From contig NZ_QHKO01000002.1 of assembly GCF_003260125.1 (NCBI RefSeq), positions 372,001-436,000 on the forward strand: a DNA stretch of 64,000 bases, in the 5' to 3' direction. Both the position numbers and the translations under genes were made by a program. The notes below the pieces were generated by a model, which was not told the DNA's origin, searched no databases, and saw only the letters and a list, made by a program, of their open reading frames with translations. Source of the stretch: Lujinxingia litoralis (GTDB lineage: Bacteria; Myxococcota_A; Bradymonadia; Bradymonadales; Bradymonadaceae). Positions 46,593-55,727 of the stretch are shown here, piece after piece; position 1 is the first letter of the stretch, and every line of letters starts with the position of its first letter.

Positions 46593-47498
46593 TTACTCGG
46601 CGGCAGCCTCGCCGGCGACCTGCGCGCAGAGCTCACGCACGACCACCGAGGCGGCCATCATCCCGAAGGTCCCCGTAACAAAACTCACGGTCCCCTCGAT
46701 CAGATTGCGGTGGTCACAGGAGTGAAGCTCGTTGCCTTTGGTCGGACAGATGCATCGGAACCCGGCGGTGCCATCATAACTGAGCGACTGAGGCTGATGG
46801 CGCACTTCACTGCTGTACACCGTCGGGATACCCACGCGACCCTTTCCTTTCATGACCCCGTTCTGACGCAAGATCTTGCGCACCGCCCGAGCCAGGGGAT
46901 CGCCCTTGGTGCGTGCCAGATCGTCGATCTCGATTTTTGTCGGATCGGCCTTACCGGCCGCGCCCATGCACGAGACCACCTCGATCCCCTGCTCCAGGCA
47001 CGAGGTCAGCAAATGCACCTTGGCGCTGACATTATCGATGGCATCTACTACAAAATCGGGCCGCTGACCCAAAAACGACTCACTGGTCGCTTCGTGATAG
47101 AACGCCCGCCTCCCAATCACGGTGCCCTCCGGATTGATCAGCGCGCATCGCTCGGCCATCAGGTCGGCCTTCCATTTTCCAAACGTCCCCTTCATCGCGT
47201 GAAGCTGGCGGTTGGTATTGGTGCCGCAGACCCGGTCAAAATCAACCAGGGTGAGCTTGCCCACGCCCGTGCGCGCCAGACTTTCCGCGGTGAAGCTCCC
47301 CACGCCCCCCAGTCCGAACACCATCACATGCGCGCCGTACAGCCGCGCCATCGCATCTTCGCCGAGCAATCGGCCGGCCCGATCCCAGCGCCGATGCAGA
47401 CTCCATGACTTCATCGGGCGTCCCTCAAAGACCACCGTGCCGGCGTCATCCGGGCGGTCTTGCTCTTCCACGGTCAACCCATCGATTGGACAGCTCAT
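46593..47498 (-). CDS. tcdA: tRNA threonylcarbamoyladenosine dehydratase
   Basis: Converts t6A to cyclic t6A at position 37 of ANN-decoding tRNAs, using ATP. The E1/ThiF-like fold is clear: G-L-G-G-V-G-S at the nucleotide loop, L-V-D-F-D-R-V, N-R-Q-L-H-A (typical of TcdA/CsdL), V-D-A-I-D-N-V-S-A-K, and a C-terminal block with C-x-C-x-T-K-G-N-E-L-H-S-C-D. Start is uncertain: an ATG at 47414 with GAGGGA six bases upstream gives 273 aa, closer to the E. coli protein (about 268). The longer ATG at 47498 adds 28 residues without clear homology. Confidence 0.92.
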   Translation of the reverse strand: MSCPIDGLTVEEQDRPDDAGTVVFEGRPMKSWSLHRRWDRAGRLLGEDAMARLYGAHVMVFGLGGVGSFTAESLARTGVGKLTLVDFDRVCGTNTNRQLHAMKGTFGKWKADLMAERCALINPEGTVIGRRAFYHEATSESFLGQRPDFVVDAIDNVSAKVHLLTSCLEQGIEVVSCMGAAGKADPTKIEIDDLARTKGDPLARAVRKILRQNGVMKGKGRVGIPTVYSSEVRHQPQSLSYDGTAGFRCICPTKGNELHSCDHRNLIEGTVSFVTGTFGMMAASVVVRELCAQVAGEAAAE

Positions 47499-47598
47499 CG
47501 TCTCGTCTCACAACTTGGGGGTTAATACGGTTTGCGGCGAGCCTCCCGGGCTGCCGACGCGCAAAAATGTTACGATGAAAACCTGGCCGGCTCAACGT

Positions 47599-48399
47599 TT
47601 ATGCGCTCCCAAGCCGGCCTTCACCGAGCTTAAAAAGCTCACGCGTATTGCGGGCGCAACGCCGGGCAAGCGTCTCCGGCGCGAGCCCGAGCGCCTCGGC
47701 AACCGCACGCACGATGTGGACCACGTCGGCCGGTTCGGTGAACGCCCGATCCGAATCCGCCATCACCAGGCCATCCGGGCTGTCGGTCTCCAGATGCAGC
47801 CGATCCAGTGGGACCTGTCCGACCACCGCACGCAACTTCTCGGGATTGCGAATCAACCGCGAGCCCACCGAGATATCGAGGCCATGCATCAAAAAGAGCG
47901 GCACCTGTCGGGAGGAGCCACTGTAGGCATGCATGATCCCGCCCGAGGGGCACCCGCCACGCTGGCGAAGCAGCGCATGCAGGGTGCTGTGGCAACGCAC
48001 CGCGTGCAGCACGACCGGCAATGCGTGCACATTCGCCAAATCCAGCAGCGCTTCCAGCACGCGCTGCTGCTCGGCCCGGGCGTCGGCGTCGGTTGCCCGG
48101 ACAAAGTCCAACCCACATTCGCCTACCGCCGCCCACTCTGACTTACGGAGCGCCTCCCCAATCTGCTGAAGCTCCCGCCCGATCGCCTGCTCATCCATCC
48201 CGGCAAGCGCCCAGGGGTGCAATCCGACACAGATCGCGACGCCGGGAGTCTTGCCCAGTTCGGCGAGCATCCCTCGCCGAGCTCCGTCGTAGTCGGCGAT
48301 CACGAGAGCCTCCACACCGACGTCCGCAGCGCGACAAATCACCGCCTCGCGCTCCCCGTCAAAGGCCTCGAACTGCAGATGACAGTGTGCGTCGATCAT
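47599..48399 (-). CDS. TatD-family metal-dependent hydrolase
   Basis: A TIM-barrel hydrolase of the TatD DNase family. Metal ligands are in D-A-H-C-H-L-Q-F (HxH), V-G-E-C-G-L-D (Glu), the H-A-V-R-C-H region, H-A-Y-S-G-S, and the final Asp in E-T-D-S-P-D-G. The product is about 266 aa, normal for the family. It is more divergent than E. coli TatD, so nuclease activity is inferred only from the family. The ATG at 48399 has AGAGG six bases upstream and is preferred over 48417. It follows the lipoprotein gene by about 23 bp on the same strand. Confidence 0.9.
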   Translation of the reverse strand: MIDAHCHLQFEAFDGEREAVICRAADVGVEALVIADYDGARRGMLAELGKTPGVAICVGLHPWALAGMDEQAIGRELQQIGEALRKSEWAAVGECGLDFVRATDADARAEQQRVLEALLDLANVHALPVVLHAVRCHSTLHALLRQRGGCPSGGIMHAYSGSSRQVPLFLMHGLDISVGSRLIRNPEKLRAVVGQVPLDRLHLETDSPDGLVMADSDRAFTEPADVVHIVRAVAEALGLAPETLARRCARNTRELFKLGEGRLGSA

Positions 48400-48422
48400 C
48401 GCCGACCTCTCATTCACCGGGC

Positions 48423-49166
48423 TTAGCTCTCGCCATGCTCAAAGGAACTGACAAAGCTCTCAAACCCGTCGGCCTTCGCGTCGATCAAGGCCTTCGGCCC
48501 GACCATGCGAAAGAAGAAGAGTCCCTGCGAGGTTTCGGCGATCGCCCCGAGCATACGCTGCGCATCGCGAGGGCCCTGACCGGCCATCGCCATCCCGGCG
48601 TCATAGGTCCCGGAAGCATCCACGGTATGGACCTTGACCCCGTTCACCTCCCGTTCGCCAAAGGTCGCCGGGGACTCGCCATTAAACTGACCCGCCCAGC
48701 GCTTCAGGTTGGCCTCCACCCCCCCACCTCCACCGGGACCGAAGTAGAACACCACCAGTTCGGCCGGCTCCTGACCGGCCTCTCCGGGGATCTGATACTG
48801 CGCCTGACGCATGGCATTGGTCGGCACCTGAGCCTGCCACTCCTGCGGGGTTTGCCAGCGAATCGGGCCCACCGTGCCGTACTCCTGTGGGGACATCCGC
48901 GGGACCTGGGGGGCCGGCACGCCACCGATCATATCGGCGCCCTGACCGGCCTGTTCTCCGAGAGGGGGATGCCCGGGCGGCAATTCGGTGCCTTCGACCG
49001 GACCAAGCCCACCTGAGCGCTCTTCCTGCTCGCCCTGCGGGCTCGACGCCGCCGGCGCCGAGGCCGAAGCGCTCACCGAAGGCGCGTTTTCAAAGGGATC
49101 ATCCTCACACCCCACCAACCCCAGCGTCATGGCCAGAGCCAGCGAGCCCATCGTCAACTTCTTCAT
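48423..49166 (-). CDS. Lipoprotein of unknown function
   Basis: An exported lipoprotein of about 247 aa: signal peptide with lipobox L-G-L-V-G-C, then a Ser/Ala/Pro/Glu-rich linker and a C-terminal domain starting near I-R-W-Q-T-P-Q-E-W. The domain has alternating strands (A-E-L-V-V-F-Y-F-G-P-G-G-G-G, F-F-F-R-M-V-G-P-K) and ends with a helix. No family was recognised with confidence. It is directly upstream of the TatD gene. The ATG at 49166 begins M-K-K, the usual start of such signal peptides. Confidence 0.68.
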   Translation of the reverse strand: MKKLTMGSLALAMTLGLVGCEDDPFENAPSVSASASAPAASSPQGEQEERSGGLGPVEGTELPPGHPPLGEQAGQGADMIGGVPAPQVPRMSPQEYGTVGPIRWQTPQEWQAQVPTNAMRQAQYQIPGEAGQEPAELVVFYFGPGGGGGVEANLKRWAGQFNGESPATFGEREVNGVKVHTVDASGTYDAGMAMAGQGPRDAQRMLGAIAETSQGLFFFRMVGPKALIDAKADGFESFVSSFEHGES

Positions 49167-49320
49167 CTCACTCACCGCCTGTTGAGTCTCTTAATATCCA
49201 GAGCGCTGCCGGCGCCATCCGGCACCCTACCCTCGGACGACGACACGCAGCGCGCGCTCGGCGCGCCAACCCATAACACCGCCTCGCGCATTCCCCAACC
49301 CCCGGATCCTCACTGCGGGC

Positions 49321-50979
49321 TCACATCAGAAGGTGGCTGGCGTTGTAGTCTTGAACCTGGGAGTCTCCGCTGATCGACAAGCGCGCAAACTGGTTGACGC
49401 CAGTGCGCATATCGGTCGCCCGCACGCTGAGCATCCCGTTGGTATCCACCTCAAAGGTCACCTCGATCTGCACCTCTTCGCGAGGCCCCGGCGGGATATC
49501 CGTCAACTCCAGAACGCCCAGCTGCTGGTTATCCTCGATCCGGCGGCTGTTGCCGGAGTAGATCGGCAACACCACCCGGGTCTGATCATCCCGTGACGTC
49601 GAAAAATAACGCGAGCGCTCCAGCGGCAGCTGCCCGTTGCGCTCGATAATGATGTCCATCACCCCGCCCACCGTCGCCACCCCCAGCGCGTGGGGGGTCA
49701 CATCGATAAGCAGCGGACCGGCCGGAGCCTGGTTCTCGGGCTCGATCTCCTCCAGCCACGACTCATCAAGCTCTTCGATGCCCTGCTCAAACCCTGCGAC
49801 CGCCGGAATGGCCGGAATCGGAGCCGGCGCCGCCTGCTCCTGCACCATCGACGCCCCGAACACCGCGGCCCCCACCGCCACAACTTCGTCGGGGTCGATT
49901 CCGTGCACCGGCTCTCGCTGAAAGAACTCCCGCGCGCTGCGCTGAACCAGAGGCACCCGGGTACTACCGCCGACGAGCACGAGGTGTTCGATCTCCGCGC
50001 GCTGCAGCCCGGCCGAGCGCAGCGCGTCTTCGCAGGTCGTCAGGCTCTGGTCCACGATGTCCGCGCAACGCTTCTCGAAGTTGTCCCGAGTCAGCGAAAA
50101 GTCGAGTTCCAACTCGGTCACCGTGCCCGGAATCGTCTCCCGAATCATCATGCGCACGGCATCCTGGTGAGTCAGCCCCTTTTTGATCTCCTCGGCGTAC
50201 ACCCGCAGCCGCTGGTGCACGAGTTCATCACCGGAGAGGTCGACATGATGCTGACGCTCAAAGGCGTTCAGAATGGCGCTGACCAGGCGGTAGTCGAAAT
50301 CATCTCCTCCCAGATAGCTGTTACCCGCCGTGGAGAGCACCTCAAAGACGTTGCCCCGCAGCTCCAGGAGCGTCACATCGAAGGTGCCACCCCCAAAATC
50401 GTAGATCGCCACGCGCTCACGCTTATCGCTGCCGTAACCGTAGGCCAGCGCCGCCGCGGTTGGCTCATTGATCAGCCGCAGTACTTCCAGACCGGCCATC
50501 TCCCCGGCGCGCTTGGTCGCGCGGCGCTGCGCCTCATCGAAGTTCGCTGGCACCGTGATCACCGCCCGGGTCACCGGCTCCCCCAGATAGTCGCGGGCCA
50601 GGCCGCACAGATAATGCAAAACCCGCGCCCCGATCCCCTCCGGTGGATGCAGCTGCTGCTGAACCTGAATACGGGGGGTATTATCCTCGGCCGGCACCAC
50701 CGGAAAGGGGAAGTGCCCCATCAACATCTTGATCTCAGGGCTGTCAAAGGGTCGCCCCATCAGACGCTTGGCGCTGAACACCGTGTTCATCGGGTCGCTC
50801 AAGCGGTAGGGCCGCGCATCGTTACCCACCAGCGACTCTCCCCCGGGCATCAGATGCACAATAGAGGGATGAACCCGGCGCCCTTGCGCATCGGGAATCA
50901 CGATCGCCTCGCCCTCGAGCACTACTGAGATCACCGAGTTGGAGGTTCCCAGATCGATTCCCGCGACAATCTCCGACAT
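49321..50979 (-). CDS. DnaK/Hsp70-like chaperone
   Basis: An Hsp70 family protein of 552 aa, shorter than DnaK (about 640). The ATPase domain is complete: G-I-D-L-G-T-S-N-S phosphate-1, V-I-T-V-P-A-N-F-D-E-A-Q-R-R-A, N-E-P-T-A-A-A-L-A-Y-G, I-Y-D-F-G-G-G-T-F-D, and L-V-G-G-S-T-R-V-P. A substrate-binding beta domain follows (D-V-T-P-H-A-L-G-V, P-L-E-R-S-R-Y-F), but the C-terminal helical lid is largely absent. It is probably a specialised paralogue rather than the main DnaK. The ATG at 50979 has GAGGAG six bases upstream. No grpE or dnaJ is nearby. Confidence 0.92.
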   Translation of the reverse strand: MSEIVAGIDLGTSNSVISVVLEGEAIVIPDAQGRRVHPSIVHLMPGGESLVGNDARPYRLSDPMNTVFSAKRLMGRPFDSPEIKMLMGHFPFPVVPAEDNTPRIQVQQQLHPPEGIGARVLHYLCGLARDYLGEPVTRAVITVPANFDEAQRRATKRAGEMAGLEVLRLINEPTAAALAYGYGSDKRERVAIYDFGGGTFDVTLLELRGNVFEVLSTAGNSYLGGDDFDYRLVSAILNAFERQHHVDLSGDELVHQRLRVYAEEIKKGLTHQDAVRMMIRETIPGTVTELELDFSLTRDNFEKRCADIVDQSLTTCEDALRSAGLQRAEIEHLVLVGGSTRVPLVQRSAREFFQREPVHGIDPDEVVAVGAAVFGASMVQEQAAPAPIPAIPAVAGFEQGIEELDESWLEEIEPENQAPAGPLLIDVTPHALGVATVGGVMDIIIERNGQLPLERSRYFSTSRDDQTRVVLPIYSGNSRRIEDNQQLGVLELTDIPPGPREEVQIEVTFEVDTNGMLSVRATDMRTGVNQFARLSISGDSQVQDYNASHLLM

Positions 50980-51408
50980 GTGCAGCTCCTCAACGCTGAT
51001 TCGGGTGCGACGTCTCACAACGCCGGCTATCCACTAATATGGGTCTTTATGCTGAACACCGCCGCGCCACCTCTTCTCCGGCACGTCTCTCGCCAGCAAG
51101 GGCGAACCGGGCGTTCGCTGGCCGATGGTGCCATAGCCGGGTTCGGGCGACCAGCGCCTACACAACTCGGGGACCTCCGGTCCACACGTCTCAAGCCCCG
51201 GCCGCCGCCCCCTCCTCCGGGCCGCCCCCCCCCCGCCCCCGAAGAGCCCGCCGTGGCACGGGGTTGCCGATTGCCCTTCGGTCGGTTATGTACAGGGGTC
51301 TTCGTGCCGCCTTTTTTGCGGCACCACCATCTGTATAAACGGCAACGGCTGCGCCCTCACGACGTGAGTATGGCGCGCCCCTGGTAACTTATTTTCGGAG
51401 TCTCCATC
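50980..51408. other. Divergent intergenic region DnaK-like / Fe-S reductase
   Basis: About 430 bp without a gene. It holds a run of ten C at 51225-51234 in a very C-rich strip, an inverted repeat GTGCCGC/GCGGCAC around CTTTTTT (51304-51324), and a TATAAA at 51334-51339 that could be a -10 for the Fe-S reductase, but without a good -35. A TTGCCG with TATGTA 17 bp later is another weak promoter option. Two divergent promoters must lie here. Confidence 0.5.
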
Positions 51409-53484
51409 GTGGATAGCTTCCTCGAACTCAGCACGGGTCATCAATGGTTCCGCATGGTCCTGGGCCTCTGCGTGCTCGTCGGATTCGGCTTCGCCGGGCG
51501 CACCGTCTACTGGCTGCTGCGCTATGTGGCCGCCGGTCAGGGCGACCTTAAAACCAGTCAGATCCCCGAGCGCGTCAAAGGCATCATTACCCAGGTCCTG
51601 GGCCAGGCCCGCGTTATCGCCGAGCCGGCCGGGGTGCTCCACCTCTTCATCTTCTGGGGCTTTTTGATCCTCCAGATCGAGACCCTGGAGTACATCACCC
51701 GTGCCTTTAAATGGGACTTCCACCTGAGTTCGATCATCGGGCGAGGAGCCTATAACGGGGCGCTCTTCATGCAGGACGTCTTCGGATTCCTGGTGCTCGT
51801 GGCCATCAGCCTCTCGGCGTTCCGCCGTTATGTGATTCGCCCCAAGCACTCCCTGCAGTCGGTGGATGGTGCGGTGATCATCTCGCTGATCGCGGCGCTG
51901 ATGCTCACCAAGTTCATCGCCAACGGCGCCGAAATCGCGTTCTTGAGCGTGGAAAACCAGGCCCACGATCCGCAGTGGACCCCGGTGGCACTCTTCACCT
52001 CGACGCTCCTTCAGGGCATGGGCGCCTCGCCGCAGTCCGAGGGGATGTTCTGGATCTACCATGTGTCCTACTGGTTCCACATCGCCATCGTCGTGGCCTT
52101 TGCCAACTACATTCCCTTTGGCAAGCACCTGCACCTGATCGGCGCCATCCCCAACATTTTCTTCCGCAAACTGGAGCCCTCCGGCGCGCTCTACCCCATC
52201 GACATGGAAGACGAGAACGTGGAGTCCTTTGGCGCGGCGCGTGTCGAAGATCTGCGCTGGAAGCAGCTCCTGGACACCTACGCCTGCACCGAGTGCGGTC
52301 GCTGCGAGCACTACTGCCCGGCCTACAACACCGGCAAGGCGCTCAACCCGATGGCGGTGATTCACAACATCAAAGAGCACCTGCGCGAGAAAGGCACCGC
52401 CGTCATCAAGGGTGGCAACTCCGAGGCTGCCGATGAGTTCCCGCCGCTGGCCGGTGGCATCATCACCAAAGAAGAGCTCTGGGCCTGCACCACCTGCGGG
52501 GCCTGCGTGGCCAACTGCCCGGTCTACATCGAGCACGTCGATACCATCGTCGACATGCGTCGTTACCTGGCGCTGATGGAGTCGGACTTCTCCGCCGAAG
52601 TTGGTCGCACCTTCCGCAACATGGAGAACAACTCCAACCCCTGGGGCATCTCCTCGTCGTACCGCGCCGACTGGGCCGAAGGCCTGGACATCCCGCTGAT
52701 GAGCGAGATGACCTCGGCGCCTGATTACCTCTTCTTTGTCGGGTGCGCCGGCAGCTTCGACGACCGTCAGAAGAAGGTCACCCAGTCCTTTGCCAAGATC
52801 CTCCGCTCGGCTGGCGTCTCCTTCGCCATCCTCGGACCGGAAGAGGCCTGCACCGGCGATCCTGCCCGCCGCATCGGCAACGAGTACCTCTACTGGATGC
52901 TCGCCACCCAGAACATCGAGACGCTCAACAGCTACGGCGTGACCAAGATCATCACCACCTGCCCCCACTGCTTCCACACCATCGGCAAGGAGTATCCGCA
53001 GCTGGGTGGTCAGTACGAGGTGATCCACCACACCGCGCTGCTCAACGAGCTGCTCCAGCACCAGCGCATTCAGCTCAAGCCCACCGCGACCATGAAGGTC
53101 ACCTACCACGACTCCTGCTACATCGGACGCTGGGACAACAGCTACAAGAACCCCCGCGAAGTGCTCCAGTCGGTGCCCGGGGTGGTCATGCAGGAAATGG
53201 ATCTTAATAAGAAGCAGAGCTTCTGCTGCGGTGCCGGCGGCGGCCGGATGTGGATGGAAGAAACCGAAGGCAAGCGCGTCAACATCGAGCGTACCGACCA
53301 GGCGCTGGCCACCGCGCCGGATGCCATCGCGGTCAACTGCCCCTTCTGTTTGACGATGTTTGATGACGGCCTCAAGAACCGCGGCGCCGACGATGTCAAA
53401 CTCCTGGATCTGGCCGAAATCATCGCCGACAACCTCGTCGTGCCCGTTGCCGACGATGAGATCAGCGAAGCGGCCGCCGAGTAA
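51409..53484 (+). CDS. Membrane Fe-S heterodisulfide-reductase-like oxidoreductase
   Basis: A 691-aa electron-transfer protein. The N-terminal half has about five membrane helices (for example V-L-G-L-C-V-L-V-G-F-G-F-A-G, V-F-G-F-L-V-L-V-A-I-S-L). A dicluster 4Fe-4S domain follows: C-T-E-C-G-R-C-E-H-Y-C-P near residue 293 and C-T-T-C-G-A-C-V-A-N-C-P near 360. Two CCG domains end the protein (F-V-G-C-A-G-S-F; C-P-H-C-F; S-F-C-C-G-A-G-G-G-R-M-W; N-C-P-F-C). Such proteins pass electrons from ETF or acyl-CoA dehydrogenases to quinone; no etf genes are in the window. The fusion of cytochrome-b-like membrane part with HdrD-like domains is typical. Confidence 0.9.
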   Translation: MDSFLELSTGHQWFRMVLGLCVLVGFGFAGRTVYWLLRYVAAGQGDLKTSQIPERVKGIITQVLGQARVIAEPAGVLHLFIFWGFLILQIETLEYITRAFKWDFHLSSIIGRGAYNGALFMQDVFGFLVLVAISLSAFRRYVIRPKHSLQSVDGAVIISLIAALMLTKFIANGAEIAFLSVENQAHDPQWTPVALFTSTLLQGMGASPQSEGMFWIYHVSYWFHIAIVVAFANYIPFGKHLHLIGAIPNIFFRKLEPSGALYPIDMEDENVESFGAARVEDLRWKQLLDTYACTECGRCEHYCPAYNTGKALNPMAVIHNIKEHLREKGTAVIKGGNSEAADEFPPLAGGIITKEELWACTTCGACVANCPVYIEHVDTIVDMRRYLALMESDFSAEVGRTFRNMENNSNPWGISSSYRADWAEGLDIPLMSEMTSAPDYLFFVGCAGSFDDRQKKVTQSFAKILRSAGVSFAILGPEEACTGDPARRIGNEYLYWMLATQNIETLNSYGVTKIITTCPHCFHTIGKEYPQLGGQYEVIHHTALLNELLQHQRIQLKPTATMKVTYHDSCYIGRWDNSYKNPREVLQSVPGVVMQEMDLNKKQSFCCGAGGGRMWMEETEGKRVNIERTDQALATAPDAIAVNCPFCLTMFDDGLKNRGADDVKLLDLAEIIADNLVVPVADDEISEAAAE

Positions 53485-53627
53485 ACGCTTTACCTGATGT
53501 ACCCCGGCGCGCGCCGCGCGCCGGGTCGCTGTACGACCCGACCGCCGCCGAAGCCTTGCTGAGGCGGCGCTCTTCATTTGACGCCACGCTCGCCATGAGG
53601 CGGCCTGGCCCCCGACCTGGAGACGCC

Positions 53628-54872
53628 ATGACCGAGACCTTAAACGCGCTTAAGCAGGCCGATCCGGAAGTCTTCGAGATCCTCGAAGCGGAAGACGCTC
53701 GCCAGCACGACACCATCCGCCTGATTGCCAGCGAGAACTACACCTCCCGGGCGGTCATGGAGGCCACCGGAAGCCGCCTGACCAACAAGTACAGCGAAGG
53801 CTACCCCGGTAAGCGCTACTACCAGGGCCAGGCCTACACCGACCGCGTGGAAAACCTGGCCATTGAGCGCGCCCGCGAGCTCTTCGGTGCCGATCACGTC
53901 AACATCCAGCCCTACAGTGGCTCGCCGGCCAACCTGGCGGTGTTCTACGCTATGCTGGAGCCGGGCGACAAAGTTCTGGGCATGGGCCTCCCCTTCGGCG
54001 GACACCTTACCCACGGCTGGAAGGTCAGCTTCTCCGGGCGCTTCTACGATGCTCACGCCTACGCCGTCGATGAGACGACCGAGACCATCGACTACGATGC
54101 CGTCGCTCGCCAGGCCCGGGAGATTCGCCCCAAGATGCTGATCTGCGGCGCCTCGGCCTACCCGCGCACCATTGATTTTGAGCGTTTTGCCGAAATCGCC
54201 CGCGAGGTTGATGCGATCCTCCTTGCCGACATCGCCCACATCAGCGGCCTGGTCGCCGGTGGCGTCCACCCCTCCCCGGTGCCGGTGGCCGACATCGTCA
54301 CCACCACCACGCACAAGACCCTGCGCGGCCCGCGCAGCGGTATGATCATGTGCACCTCGGAGCATGCCTCGGCCATCGATCGCGCGATCTTCCCTGGCCT
54401 TCAGGGGGGCCCGCACATGAACCAGATCGCCGCGGCCGCCGTCGCCTTCGGCGAGGCCCTGACACCCGACTTCAAACACTACGCGCAGCAGGTGGTCGAC
54501 AATGCCCGCGTACTCGCCGACGCCCTGCAATCGCAGGGGCTTCGCCTGGTCACCGGCGGCACCGACAACCACCTGGTGTTGGTCGACCTCACCCCGCGTG
54601 GCCTGGGCGGACGAGCGGCGGCCATCGCGCTGGAAAAAGCCGGCGTGGTCGTCAACTCCAACTCCATCCCCTTCGACAAGCGCAAGCCTTTCGATCCCTC
54701 CGGCATCCGCATTGGAACTGCCGCGATCACCACCCGGGGCATGGGCGAAGACGCCATGCGCCAGATTGCCGACTTTATGGCTCGCGCGCTCGACAACATC
54801 GACAACGATGACACGCTCAGCGGCATCCGCAGCGATGTAGAAGCCTTCTGTCGCGATTTCCCGATCCCTTGA
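53628..54872 (+). CDS. glyA: Serine hydroxymethyltransferase
   Basis: A PLP enzyme that converts serine and tetrahydrofolate to glycine and 5,10-methylene-THF. The 414-aa protein has the N-terminal I-A-S-E-N-Y-T-S block, N-K-Y-S-E-G-Y-P-G-K-R-Y-Y, the PLP Lys in T-T-T-T-H-K-T-L-R-G-P-R-S-G, and G-L-Q-G-G-P-H-M-N. Length is normal. The ATG at 53628 (GGAGACGCC just upstream) starts the natural protein; the frame upstream to 53556 is not SHMT-like. Downstream lie the TPR and SEC-C genes on the same strand. Confidence 0.97.
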   Translation: MTETLNALKQADPEVFEILEAEDARQHDTIRLIASENYTSRAVMEATGSRLTNKYSEGYPGKRYYQGQAYTDRVENLAIERARELFGADHVNIQPYSGSPANLAVFYAMLEPGDKVLGMGLPFGGHLTHGWKVSFSGRFYDAHAYAVDETTETIDYDAVARQAREIRPKMLICGASAYPRTIDFERFAEIAREVDAILLADIAHISGLVAGGVHPSPVPVADIVTTTTHKTLRGPRSGMIMCTSEHASAIDRAIFPGLQGGPHMNQIAAAAVAFGEALTPDFKHYAQQVVDNARVLADALQSQGLRLVTGGTDNHLVLVDLTPRGLGGRAAAIALEKAGVVVNSNSIPFDKRKPFDPSGIRIGTAAITTRGMGEDAMRQIADFMARALDNIDNDDTLSGIRSDVEAFCRDFPIP

Positions 54873-54966
54873 CCTTCAGGGGGGCCCTGGCGTTTAAGCA
54901 CGCCTCCCCGGGGCTCATGGAGAGCCCCGGAGCCGGCCCCCACGCCACCTCCAGCAGTGACCATCT

Positions 54967-55677
54967 ATGTACAACCTTCTCATCAGCATCGCCGGCCTGG
55001 TCGCCGTCACTCTCCTTACCGGCTTCGCCGTCGGCGGCGGAGAGCTGCGCATCGCCTACGGCATCGTCCCCGGGCTCATCGTCTTTGTGGGCCTCTACAT
55101 CTACCTGGCGCGCCGCTCGATGAAGGCCGTCCAGGATATCGTAGGCCGGGCCCAGACCGATCTGCAGGCCAACCGAATCGATCGCGGCATCGAGATCCTC
55201 AAAGAAGCCTACGCCGTGGGCAAGTGGCAGTTCTTTGTCACCTCCCAGGTCGACGGACAGATCGGCACCGTCCTCTACATGAGCCAGCGCTTCGACGAGG
55301 CTGAGCCTTTCCTCAAGCGCTCATTTAAGCGCAACTGGGTCTCCCGGGCGATGCTCGGCACCCTGCTCTACAAGCGCAAGCGCTATGACGAGATGGAAAA
55401 GGTGTTTGAGGAGGCCGTGCTCGCCAACAAAAAGGAAGCGCTTCTGTGGAACATCTACGCCTACTGCATGTGGAAGAGCGGGCAGCGCGATAAAGCCATC
55501 AAAGTGCTCAACCGGGCCACCGAAAAACTCGAGAACGACGAGCGCACCGAGAAGAATCTCAAGGCGCTTCAGAACAACCGTAAGATGAAGATGCGAGGCT
55601 GGAACCTGATGTGGTATCAGTTCCACCTTGACCGGCCGCCGGCCCAGCGCCAGCAGGCTCAATTCCGTCGCCGTTAA
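54967..55677 (+). CDS. Membrane-anchored TPR protein
   Basis: A 236-aa protein: two N-terminal membrane helices (L-I-S-I-A-G-L-V-A-V-T-L-L and G-L-I-V-F-V-G-L-Y-I-Y-L) and then several TPR-like helical repeats (G-T-V-L-Y-M-S-Q-R-F-D-E-A-E, F-E-E-A-V-L-A-N-K-K-E-A-L-L-W-N). The C-terminus is basic and Gln-rich. A scaffold role at the inner membrane is likely; the partner is unknown. It follows glyA by 94 bp and precedes a SEC-C gene by 50 bp. The ribosome-binding site before the ATG is weak. Confidence 0.75.
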   Translation: MYNLLISIAGLVAVTLLTGFAVGGGELRIAYGIVPGLIVFVGLYIYLARRSMKAVQDIVGRAQTDLQANRIDRGIEILKEAYAVGKWQFFVTSQVDGQIGTVLYMSQRFDEAEPFLKRSFKRNWVSRAMLGTLLYKRKRYDEMEKVFEEAVLANKKEALLWNIYAYCMWKSGQRDKAIKVLNRATEKLENDERTEKNLKALQNNRKMKMRGWNLMWYQFHLDRPPAQRQQAQFRRR

Positions 55678-55727
55678 CCGTCCTCGAGCCTCGCCGCTCG
55701 ACGCTTTATCCATCGAGAGTCCAGCGT

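Noticed and set aside
49690..50928. A 412-codon plus-strand frame opposite the DnaK-like gene
   Set aside because: Shadow of a real Hsp70 gene; no motif, no ribosome-binding site, His/Arg/Gln-rich composition.
51286..53577. A 763-codon open frame on the minus strand opposite the Fe-S reductase
   Set aside because: It is the antisense shadow of a G+C-rich gene: the plus-strand product has strong Fe-S and CCG motifs, the minus frame has none.
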